Shown one piece after another: positions 21,666-32,400 of a stretch of 64,000 nucleotides of DNA. Source of the stretch: Ehretia macrophylla. Taxonomy: Eukaryota; Streptophyta; Magnoliopsida; Boraginales; Ehretiaceae. The notes below the pieces were generated by a model. That model had not been told where the DNA came from. It saw only the letters and a list, made by a program, of their open reading frames with translations, and ran no database searches. Every line of letters starts with the position of its first letter. Position 1 is the first letter of the stretch. The position numbers and the translations under genes are program-made. The stretch covers positions 19,109,648-19,173,647 of the forward strand of contig CM075765.1 in assembly GCA_037974665.1 (NCBI GenBank), given 5' to 3'.

Positions 21666-23149
21666 GCTTGATCTCAGTTGGATGTTGATGTTGAGGTTTC
21701 GTTTCCTTAGTCACTACGGTTAGATTTTCTTTTGTTTTTAGAGTGTTCAGTAGCGTGTGACTAGATCTTGCTTGGACATTTCTAATACTTTCCTTAATTT
21801 AATAAACTGTTAAGCACATATCAAATAATTAATTGTTAAATATTTTAAATTTTCTTGCAGTATTATAATCACTTCGAATTAGACAAGAGAAGAAGTTATA
21901 AGATATTAAAACTTAATAATTTATACAAGTCATATACTATAAATCTTTCGAAAGTATGGAATGTCCTTTAAAATATATAACCTTAGAGGTTCAATTAATT
22001 GTATCATGCAATATAACATAATGTTAAATTAATTGTACTTTAAGGATGTGTCTTAATTTTTTTAAATAGAAAATATACCATTTAAGAAAAGATTAATTAT
22101 GAAAATATCGATTAGATTAATATAAAAAATACTTATGAATAACATCAAACTGCATAATTCTTTTTTTTTTTTGGTAGTGATAGTATTTAAATTTAAAATC
22201 GATAGATATTCGCTCTGATAATAATTTGATAATGGAACTAATGGATTATCCATAAGGATTTGGTTTATATATATATATATATACAAAATATTCCTTATGT
22301 CCTTACACTTACTTCTTTTTTTTTACCACTTTTTCACTTTGTTTCAAATTTTGTCCATACTTTAATTGGCATTAATCATTTCAAGCACAAGTTGTAGAAG
22401 AACCCGGTTATGCTACCTCCTATGCACAAGAAAGCAACAATTGTGAGATAATCTTATTACTGTAACGTTCACACTGATGAAAAAAATAGAGTGTAGATTT
22501 TTTCATTAAAGATGGTGGCTTTAGTTGAGTACGCCTGAAAAATAGAAGAAAAATACACCAACATTAACACTTCTATTTTTACATTTATTGTAGAAAGCAT
22601 ATTGGTTTCTACCAAGAAGCTCAAGAACGTCAAGCAACCTTACCAAAAAAACGTAAGTTTCTATTGTCATATGGTTTTACCTATTTTAATTAGAGTCGAT
22701 CTATTTTAGTTCAAGATAGGTTTTTTGGTAGTTTCTTTGTTTTTGGTTCTTGCACTAGAGTTTAAATAGCTATAGGAACTGATATTTGTTCAATTTGTTG
22801 TGTCATTGTAGATTGATTTTTGTAAAAATGTCAATATCACAAATAGATATTGATCTTGTGCTTGAAAGTCGAGATGTATGCTTCAATTTAAATTTTATTG
22901 TTGTTTATGGATTTTAATTCATGTTATTTTGTAAGTGCTTTAAACATTAAGATGGTTTTTCTAGTTTATTGTAAATTTATTTTAATTTTAATTTTTAAAA
23001 CATAGATAGGTTTTTTTTAATATAATTAATTTTTTAATTAAACGGGTCGGATTTGGATATTCACGGATTTTTTAATTCTTACTGGATTCAATTTTGGTAT
23101 GCGATTTTGTAATCCGACGGATATCCAATACGGTTTTGGTTTTAGGGAA
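21666..23149. other. AT-rich intergenic stretch
   Basis: No gene recognised. A (TA)n microsatellite sits at about 22266-22283. The text flanking the solo LTR (23040-23149 and 23651-23715) carries GGATTTGGATATTC and CAGATTCAGATTCAGATA-type words, and looks like another repeat into which the LTR inserted. Confidence 0.4.
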
Positions 23150-23650
23150 TGACGAAGGGGATTCCGAGCTGAAGTAAAATGTCCACGCCGAGCTGAGTCA
23201 GGCTAATCCGAGCCAAGTCGAGCATATTCAGCTATTGCCCAACTTGGATGCTGATCCAACCTCACCTCGACCCTGGAAAACCCCGACCTCGGTGCCAACT
23301 GCTCTGATGGGACATAAAACATTGATGGGACATAAAGCTGCACCACATTAAATGTTGTCGGCTCATAATTTAGTATAAATAGGACTCCTCCCCTTCATTT
23401 TGAAAGTAACTGATCATTCATGCTTTCAGCTAATTTGCTGGTTCGGACATACAAATCATTCGCACACTCGATGAGAAAATTCGGGTCATCACCCCACCTT
23501 TTCTTTCCCTTTCCTTATGCAGGTTAAGTGGCCGACCTGAATATTCAACTCAGATGCCAACCTGAATATTCAACTCGGAGGCCAACCTGAAAGTTCAGCT
23601 TGGCAGGGCGTAGCCGTCCAATCTCAGCTACGAGGTTTCTGACCTCGACA
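23150..23650 (+). mobile_element. Solo LTR of the Tat-type gypsy family
   Basis: The 501 bp start TGACGAAGGGG and end GACCTCGACA. They align along their whole length with the inverted complement of the LTRs at 28494-28968 and 40331-40786: shared blocks include TTGCCCAACTTGGATGCTGAT (first 20 bases), a TATAAATAG box near 23372 and GCTTTCAGCTA. The flanks are GGGAA (23145-23149) and GAGAA (23651-23655), a 5-bp target duplication with one change. No internal region remains, so it is a product of LTR-LTR recombination. Confidence 0.88.
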
Positions 23651-24086
23651 GAGAAAATAAACAGATTCAGATTCAGATAGCATATTTTTCGCGAATATTC
23701 AATCTGATGCCATCCCTATTTATGATAAGGTATCATTAATAGTCATTGAATTAGATTTTGTCATATTATATAATGTAATGTTATATTTATATAATTATAA
23801 AAAAATAATTTAAATAATATTATTACAATTGAATTTGTCTCATAATATTATAATAATATACGAAAATTCAAGTCGGGATGGGCGAGGTTGTTGACTTTGG
23901 AAGTTTAGCGGATTATAAGTATCACGCCTCTCATTTTCCTGGCAGGTATTAAGTCCTTGCTTAGTTAATAACCTTAGTTTCAGCCTCACTCCATTAGTCT
24001 TCACATGGCTTCACCGCGAACCTTTTAGAATTAAAAAAGAAAAAGGCGTTTGACAAAAAAAAAAAAAAAAAGACGATTTTTCAAAT
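23651..24086. other. Intergenic, with a possible LINE tail
   Basis: GGCGTTTGAC followed by about 17 A at 24045-24071 looks like the 3' end of a plant LINE, as at 63895-63918. No coding piece or target duplication was found. Confidence 0.3.
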
Positions 24087-25820
24087 GGGTAATTTTGATG
24101 CACATCCCCTTTGATTTTCTGTAAATGAGACTCAGATCCCATAAGTTTTAACAATTTTGACTCAGACCCCTTCTATTAAACAACCGTTCAATTTTCTGTC
24201 TATAAAAAGGGTAAAATGGTCGTTTCACATTAATAGCAAAAACAAAAAGCACAGTCTGCAAATTTTCTTTTACCTTCTTTCTTCACTTCTCTCAAATCTC
24301 ACGTATCTTCATATATCTCTCTCTCTCCAACTCTCCTTTTACTTTTTTTTTTTGGGTCAGAACTCTTCAACTCTCCATCTCTCAATTTCCTTCTTAACTA
24401 ACTTCTCTCAAACTTTGCATATCGTTTATTTCAAAAGCAAAAAACAGGTAAGAACTCATTCATGCCCTAATTTCATACGATTTACTACCCCATATACTTG
24501 TTGAACATGTTTTCTTAGGTATTTTTATTTTTTATTTTGATTTTATCTATATTTTGTTTGATTGAGCCACTTTATTTTATTTTTTGTTCTGATTGTGTAT
24601 TAATTCAGTTTTTTCCTCTGAAAAAAAATTACTAGATTTTAGGCCGTGATGATTTCTACTTTTTTATTAGTTTTTTGAGTAAATGAAGAGGACATTGAGA
24701 CTAAAACCCGTATCTTGACGGGACAGCCCAAATGGCAAGTGGGGCGGACCTTGTATGGGTTTCTCTCCCACATGCAACGGGTGCTGGTTTTGCAGCCTTG
24801 GTGGTGTTGACATTCTCATGCCTAATTTAGTTAAATAGATATGAGTCTCATCGAATTACAGCCATGGTGGTGTTGATTCTATTTTGCTTCCATGAGTTAT
24901 TTTCAGCCTAATTACAGACCCATGCTAGTTACAGATCAAGAATATATCTTTTTCCATTTTTTTGTTATGTACCCTACATATTACAATTTTATTTTTTGGG
25001 TTAAAGTGATGAACTGATTTCGGGACATGTAAAAGAGTTATGGTTTGTTATTTATACCATTTTTTTTTATAATTTAGTCGTTATATTTTGCTTCTAGTAT
25101 CTTCTGATCACATTTTTTTTTTTTTTTCTTTTTTTCAGAACTTATTCATGGCATCTATTTGCAGAACTGTATGTTAGGAGATGTTGAATTGTACGTACTT
25201 ATGGGGTGTAATTAGCTTTTTGAAGATACATGTATTTTTTGTATAGTTATGGATTGTTGATGATGATGAAAGTTTATGTAGTTCACTTTTTGGTTAAAGA
25301 CGGATACAATTTTATGGTGCTGTAATGACTAAATTTCACATTCACCTTCTTATTCAATTTTTTTTTGTTAACTTATACCAGAGCAACACATTAACACATT
25401 TCTATCTTTGCTTGTGGCAACAAGAGGATTATGAATTTCTACTTCTCTTGCATAATGACAATGGGACTGGCTGAAACTTTGTTATTGAAAGCATGATTTA
25501 TAATATTATGTATTCTCTTGAACATTTTTTATAAAATCATAAAGGGCATAAATTGGCAAAAAAAAGGTTGAAGTACTTAGAAAATGTTTGACCCAAAAAA
25601 AAAAAAAAATCAAGTATTAGGATAGAATTCCTGCCACTTTTTGCTCACATGCAAATTTAGTTACTTTGGAAAAATAAGGACATAATTGTTTTTTAACAAC
25701 ATTCAAACAGAAAAGTGGATGCTTTATTAATAGAAGAGGTCTGAGTCATAGTTTTCAAAAAGTAAAGGGATTGAGTCACATTTATTAAAAGTGCAAGGAG
25801 TCTCATTCAAAATTACTCTC
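24087..25820. mobile_element. Long-TIR element, MULE-like; possible Pack-MULE
   Basis: About 130 bp at each end are inverted copies. Left: GGGTAATTTTGATG, GACTCAGACCCCTTCTATTA. Right, reversed: GAGTAATTTTGAATG, GACTCAGACCTCTTCTATTA. The flanks TTTTCAAAT and TTTTAAAT could be a 9-bp target duplication with one indel. The interior contains no transposase. It has a pyrimidine-rich leader-like stretch (24265-24420), a consensus splice donor (ACAG|GTAAG at 24448) and a polypyrimidine-CAG acceptor at 25138. That is what a captured gene 5' end would look like. No protein-coding exon was recognised. Confidence 0.65.
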
Positions 25821-25902
25821 TTTTAAATACATTGATATTAATCCATGTGACCCATCATACACTTAGCTTATTCACACCAATATAAACTCATGTCTTACTT
25901 GT

Positions 25903-26141
25903 AAAGGCGGAGCCAGAATTTTAAAATATGAGGGAGCCAGAATTTTAAAATATGAGGATTAAGATTCAAATAAGAACATTTATAATTTATTTTTAATGAC
26001 ATTACATAAATTTTTTTAACTACAGTAAACTTTTTATAACGATATTACATAAATTTTTTTAAAAAAAAAATATTGGGAGGTGGGAGGGGTGAGGGGGGGT
26101 GCAGGGGCCCCTGCCGGCCCCAATTTAGCTCCGCCCCTGCC
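25903..26141. mobile_element. hAT-like MITE (candidate)
   Basis: The left end AAAGGCGGAGCCAGAATTT and the right end AGCTCCGCCCCTGCC are inverted copies around a GGCGGAGC core. Together they resemble the CAGGGGCGGA ends of plant hAT elements. GGAGCCAGAATTTTAAAATA is duplicated in tandem at the left edge. No target duplication was found. Confidence 0.45.
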
Positions 26142-26547
26142 TATTCAATTGTCTAACAAACCTCAATATCTAATTTATTTATTCAAAAAATGTCGTTTTT
26201 TCGAACTGAGTCATATATGAAGAGAGTATTAGAATATATGATCCCTCACATATAATAAAATTATAAATTTCAAGACTATTTTATTGTGCACTAATAAATT
26301 TTAGTATGTAACCGTAGAATTTCTAACATCTTTACTGGATCTATAGACAGTCGACTGGAGAACTCATTGACCTTTTAAAAAGCCTTTAATGTATTTCAAG
26401 ACTTATATGCATCTTGTAATAAGTGTGATATAAATCAAGGAGAACGAAAAAGAGAACTTTGAATTCATTGAATTCTCTCAATCATTAGACGCAGAAATTG
26501 GAACTACGATCTATCCTAAAACTGAAAAATGTGAAATCGATTTTGAT

Positions 26548-26890
26548 GTTTTCCCTTGGACTGTTGTTGTTTTAACAGTCGTTTCAGCAGACTTAAGTGA
26601 GCATGTAATCGGGCCAGCTTTGGAGGCCGAGGATGTTCCCTCAGAGTTGATGGTGATGTGGTAGTCGCTTTGGATTCAAACGGGTGCCTTACTTAGAACT
26701 TTTTGGGTTGTTTCTCTTTTGCACCTCCCTATTTCAAGTTAGTTGCATGTGGTTGTTGTCCTTTTTGTGTTTTATTGTTGTGATTGTACTGGGCTATACC
26801 CATTCTGTTCGCTCAGCCTTCGTTCGATTTGAACTTGTTTGTATGTTATTTTGATTAATGCATTTTCTTCCTTTGACCAAAAAAAAAAAA
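26548..26890 (+). mobile_element. 5'-truncated LINE 3' end with 15-bp target duplication
   Basis: GAAATCGATTTTGAT occurs exactly at 26533-26547 and 26891-26905. The 343 bp between end in CTTTGACC plus about 12 A, the usual plant L1 3' end. The interior holds a short open remnant that stops at 26662 and then a T-rich 3' UTR. Such an exact target duplication suggests a fairly recent insertion. Confidence 0.88.
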
Positions 26891-26905
26891 GAAATCGATT
26901 TTGAT

Positions 26906-28020
26906 TGTGAAAGTCATGGTCTGGCTAGTTGGTTTGTTTGGTGGTCATCAATAGTCTCACATCAATAATTTGTTTTTGATGATTAATTTTTACGGCTTGT
27001 GCAATGTTTTGACTACGTGGGCCTCACGGGCTACTGCGGCCCACATAAATAGAGCAGCGTTCAAAATCTTTTGATCATATATAGAAACCAAATGTTAAAC
27101 ATTCTTAGTTAGAAACAGCAAATATGAAATATCTATATTCTTCTTTTCCGTTTGCTTTTTCTTTTGTCTTTTCTTTGCCCTTGAAATGTTATAGCTACAA
27201 TACTAGACCAAAATGTTTAATAACAGCTTAGTAGATTCCAAAAGAGTCCTCGCTCACTTGTCTCCAAAGTTAGATAGAATGCTCAGATAGTGAATTAATG
27301 TAATCAAGGTTTTTCAGTTCAAATTTATGTTCTCTCATCACCCATATTATCTAGTATTTGAATAACTTAGCGTATATATTAGGTTACGCCAGTACACCAC
27401 GAGATTTATATTTTGTAACCTTGAGAGGAATATAATCTTGTTGTTCCTAAAGTGAATTCTTCATTATAGGAAAAAAAGAAAGAAAGAAAAAAGGATCCTC
27501 GCTCCATATGAGCACATGCAAGAAAACAAAGATGGAATGAATCACTTTGGTGGAAAAACCTTCAAAACGGCAAAATGTCGCCCTAATAGTATGCAGCACC
27601 CACAGCGTGTAGGGCCCATGTACTAGAATTGAAATGGTGGGGCCTAGCACATGTTTAAGCCCCACCCCACTTTGGTTCCTCCCTTTTCCAAATTTCATGT
27701 CATCAAATTTCTTTTTGTAATTACCGTATAGTAATGAAAACTATTTAATCTATTTGAATTGGTGATAAGTCTCTCACGTATTGATAAACCTCACACAGGT
27801 AGATTTTATTGGATTAGTTTAAACAGATCTAATAGTTTTCCTTTATACTAATTCATCGTCACTCATATTTTAATATGGGATGTGGCAATTTGCAAAGTCT
27901 TAAGAGGAGGATGAAAAGATATCACATAGTTGGAAAAATATTCATACCATTCTACAAAATCGAAATATTTCGTTCCTTTTTATCAATTTAAAGTCAGTAC
28001 TCTTAATTTTTTCGACTAAT
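26906..28020. other. Intergenic, nothing recognised
   Basis: AT-rich DNA with no gene or delimited element. The minus-strand open frame at 27447-27698 has no family resemblance. Confidence 0.4.
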
Positions 28021-28024
28021 TAAT

Positions 28025-28390
28025 GGCTTCGTGTAATCAAGTGATTTCGATAATGCAAAAACTACTCGCAAAAACATTTAATTAAGTTTCACTTACGAAG
28101 ATTTAAATTCTCAATGAAGGTGTTAAGATTCACTTATCAACAAACACTTAATGCTTTTTCCTATTATAATCTTACCTTGACTTCTCCTTCATAGAGATGA
28201 GTTGATTGCTTCATGTAATCAAGTGATTTCGATAATGCAAAAACTACTCGCAAAAACATTTAATTAAGTTTCACTTACGAAGATTTAAATTCTCAATGAA
28301 GGTGTTAAGATTCACTCATCAATAAAACACTTAATGTTTTTTCCCATTATAATCTTACCTTGACTTCTCCTTCATAGAGATGAGTTGATT
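28025..28390. repeat. 183-bp tandem duplication beside the gypsy insertion
   Basis: GTAATCAAGTGATTTCGATA begins at 28033 and again at 28215. The copies run to GAGATGAGTTGATT at 28194 and 28377. They are near-identical apart from a one-base indel and a few changes. It is a recent segmental duplication about 100 bp from the left LTR. Confidence 0.9.
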
Positions 28391-28493
28391 CAATTCATAT
28401 TTGGAGAATTATTTAAGAAACTAGATGAAATATATGCTATCGTGGAGGATACGTTTTTCTTTTAGTGGTTTGAGAGAGTTGTTATTCGTTGTC

Positions 28494-28968
28494 TGTCGAG
28501 GTCGAAATCTCGCAGTTGAGGTTGAGAAGTTACTTCTACTGAGCTGGAATTCTGGATCGACTTCTTGACCTGGATTTTCGGGTCAGTTACCTGACCTGCA
28601 CAAGAAAAGGAAGGAAAAGACGGGGTGATGACTCGAATTTTTCCTCAGGCGCGCGAATAATTAGTATGTCCGAGCTGACGAAGTAGCTGAAAGCATTTAA
28701 TGACGAGTTACCTCCGGAAAGAAGGGGTGGAGCTCTATTTGTACTAAATTTGGACCTGACAGCATTTAATGCGGTGCAGCTTTATGTCCCATCAAGACTT
28801 TATGTCCCATTAGAACAGCTGGCACCCAGGTCGGGATTTTCCTGGGTCGGGGTGAGTTTGGATCAGCATCCAGGTTGGGCATTAACTGAACATGTTAGCC
28901 TCGGCTCCAATTGGACTATCCCAGCTCGGGGTGAGCATCTTACCTCAGCTCGGGGGTCCCCCTTGTCA
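28494..28968 (-). repeat. Left LTR (3' LTR of the gypsy element)
   Basis: 475 bp, TGTCGAGGTC to CTTGTCA. It is about 19 bp longer than its partner, partly through a small internal duplication around ATGTCCCAT. Its TATA position reads TACAAATAG on the minus strand, unlike the intact TATAAATAG of the right LTR. Confidence 0.93.
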
Positions 28969-28980
28969 ATCCCCCTCCCC
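28969..28980 (-). promoter_or_regulatory. Polypurine tract of the gypsy element
   Basis: On the minus strand GGGGAGGGGGAT directly precedes the 3' LTR. This is the position and composition needed to prime plus-strand DNA synthesis. Confidence 0.8.
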
Positions 28981-29404
28981 AAGTCGAGATCGAAAGGGTG
29001 AGATCTAGATTTGGGAATTGTTCCCGAGCTGGAGGTGCCCGACCCCGGTAAAGTAGGGGTGGCCACGTCAGCGGTGCATGCCCTTCAGATGGCTGACACG
29101 TCACCTGGAAGTTATGACAAGATGCGACGTTTGGGGCTCCTGAGGCGGTTACAAGAGCTGCCTATAAATAGGGCCTTGACATCCGAGATTCATTTCATAT
29201 TTTGCTTACAAATTTTCAAGAGCTTTAGGTCGGCAACCAGGGTGGTGGGACAATTTTATCTCGAAAAGCATTCTTCTCGGGACACTCAGCTCAGAATCCG
29301 TTAGCTTGGGGACAATTAAGTCAAGTCGCCTTCCACAGCTAGAGTCGTAGGTACGTCCCGACTCCCTTTAGTTATTCCTGCACATATTTTGATTTGTAAA
29401 CAGG

Positions 29405-32400
29405 ATGGGGAAGTCAGAATCAGAAGATTCCCAAGCGATGGATGTGAGGTCCTATAGTGGGGACGATAGTCCGTCGAGCTCGGAATCCACCTTGGACAGA
29501 GGCCAAGGTGGCGACAGCACCGATGAATCTCGATGATCGGTTCAGCAATCCGAGCCTGGGGAGAGTGATAATGACTGTCAAGTCATCGGGTTCAGGCAAG
29601 TGCAAGAAGAAGCCGAGGCGGATTCTTTGGCCGACCTGGGAGACTTGGGAGATAGGGAAGATGAGGAGTCATTGAACCAGTTGGAGGGAGTTGAGATACC
29701 ATAGGAGTAACTAGCTGGAGCCTCTACGTCGGAACCGATTGAAGCGGTCCTGGTTAGGGCGGTCCGACCTCGGAGCTCAGCTACAGCCAGTGGTTCGTTG
29801 GCTCGGGAGAAGATGATAGAGCAGCTGTTTGCCTACTGTAAGCACGAGTGTCATTCTACCATCCAGATGGCTAACTCCAGGCTAAAGGATTGGTCGATGG
29901 ACCGACACCACAAGCTGAAGGTTCCAGGTCGGAACGAATCCGCCTGTTATCCTCCACTCGATCATTTCACTATCTATGACCTCGCATTCGATGTCATCCG
30001 GCTTCCACTTTCCGACTTCATTGCCGGCATTTTGAATTACTTTGAGCTTAGCCCAAGTCAGATGTCATCAAATGGTTGGGCCGTAATGGTGGCGTTTTAT
30101 GTATTCTGCCTTGAGAGAAAAATAGAGCCGACCCTGCGTTGGTTCAGGCAGTTCTTTGTGTGCAAGCCCAACCCAAAGCAGCCAGGGTGGTTTCATTTTG
30201 CAGCCTGGGCCAACAATGCCATATTCACCAAGTGGCACTCCTTCAACAAGAGCTGGCACAACGACTACTATTGGGTCGAGCCGACTGTGAACCCGGGGTG
30301 CAGAGTGGATTGGAATTCCTCCTTAAAGAAGAATGTGAATGACGACTCCAAGCTCTCAGAAGTGGAACTCGCCGAGGTCGGGGTACTGAGACCCGAGCCG
30401 GGTATGCTGATTGACATTGACGGCGTCCTCAGGTGGGACAGAATCTGGAAATCAAAGTTATTCAGGAAAGAACCTGACTTGAGGAAGGAGCATCCCCATC
30501 TACTTCCTGAGCCCGAATAGAATGCAGAGTCCGGCTCGGAAGAGGGTCAGGATCAATGCCCGACCTCCTTGTCTCCTTGTTTACCGTTGTTCTTTTTAGT
30601 TTGCATTTGGTCATTTCTCACCTCTCTTTCTTTTATTTTTTGCAGATATGGCTGATACGGTAAAGCTCGCGTATGCTCAAAGGAGGAGAAGGACTGAGGC
30701 CAGTGGCAAAGTCTTGGCTCGATCCGGCTTGGGCTCCACCGTCCCTCAAGGGCAAAGGCAGAGGCCCAGTTGTAACACCCCGATCCCTCTCGAGACCGGA
30801 AGTTCTATTAATCAATCTAATCGCAACCCAATTCCAAACCCGGGCACAATTTTAGGGAAAATAGACGGAGTCTCTCCTGTTTCTAAGCAAAAATCAAACC
30901 TGCAAACAATACATAAATGAACCAATACCATGTTCAAACATACAAACACCTCAAGGTCATCCGAGCCTTGGTTTTCAACAAGCGAACACAAATAAATATA
31001 CATTTCCAGTTTAAAAGCTATCCTGTCTCTTCTCATCTTTGACAAGTACATTCATGCTTGGCAATTAAACCATACTAACCTATTGCATAAAATAAACTAT
31101 CATACCATTCTAATAAACCTAGTTAAGTTAATTACATATCCTTTAATACTAAATACATACAATACATGAAAACATACATATTTGCATCTTTCTACAACTC
31201 AGCCATATAACACGCAAGACAACTCTTCAAACACGAAGTTTCCAGCTAACACGGCAATTACTGAAATGTGGTGGTGAGGAGTGAGTATACACAATATGTA
31301 TACTCAGTGAGGGCAGAACAGATATCGAAGTGAAGAGAAAGAAAGCCGTGCAATGCAAATAAGACAGTTAAGCAATATATCCAATAAGAATAGCAATCAA
31401 TATAATCAACAATACAATAACAATTAAAGAAGGCATTAACACAACCAATCAAAGCTATACCACACTTTGAAGGCTATGGTTCACTCATACGAGCAATGTA
31501 CCATTTCACGAGCAATACATTAATCTTGAGTTTGATGTTGACAACGATGACAACAAGCACGCAGCCACCTTATAACTTCCACTGGGTGTACTCCAGATGT
31601 ACCCCGACACATCTACAACCCAAGTCTCCCAGGGCGGCATCTCTAGCGAGAATGGGAATAGGACATGGAGCTAGAGCAACCCAACCCTGGCAGCCCGAGA
31701 CTACCCAGAGAGGCCCATCACTCACGCATCTGACACTATGCAATGCAATACGAGGTACAAACAATAAACGAGCGATAGCACGAAAGTGCAGATTTGTATC
31801 AACATTCAATATATCAAGCACTTACAATCAATACTAGCAATCGATTGACTTTTCAAGCATGATTATCATTAATATCAATAAGAACATCATTTAAACAAGC
31901 AATAGCAGTTCAAACACGAAAAAAGACAAAAAAACACTATTCAATCTCTAACTTCCAAAGGCAATTACAAGCAAACGAGCTACGGGATTAGGAAACCGAT
32001 TTCACTACCCTCACTTAGGCACTACAAGGCACGTTTCTATGTCATGAAAATTCACTTTCTCAACCGAAGCCCACTTACTACGTTTGAACTACAACTATGC
32101 TAACCGGTCACTCAATCAACGCCACAATAGCGCTAAAACTGCTTCCATGCCCTCATTAGCCAAACCCCCAACTCAATTCGAGCACGGTCAACACTTGGTC
32201 AAACGGTCCATTTACGTTTCATTATCTAATTTCCAATTTTAACAAAGGCCAGTCTGTTTTTATTGCACATTTTATCTTTCTAACATTAATGACACCTAAC
32301 CAAATCAAGAAAACACAATTCGGACCGAAAATTCAAAAATCTAGGGTTTTACTATTCGAAAACACTATTTATTATTCTTCCCCAATTTTATTACGTAATT

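Noticed and set aside
31496-31837. 113-codon open frame on the plus strand
   Set aside because: Lies inside the nested noncoding LTR, and the opposite strand is equally open; chance frame in GC-richer LTR text.
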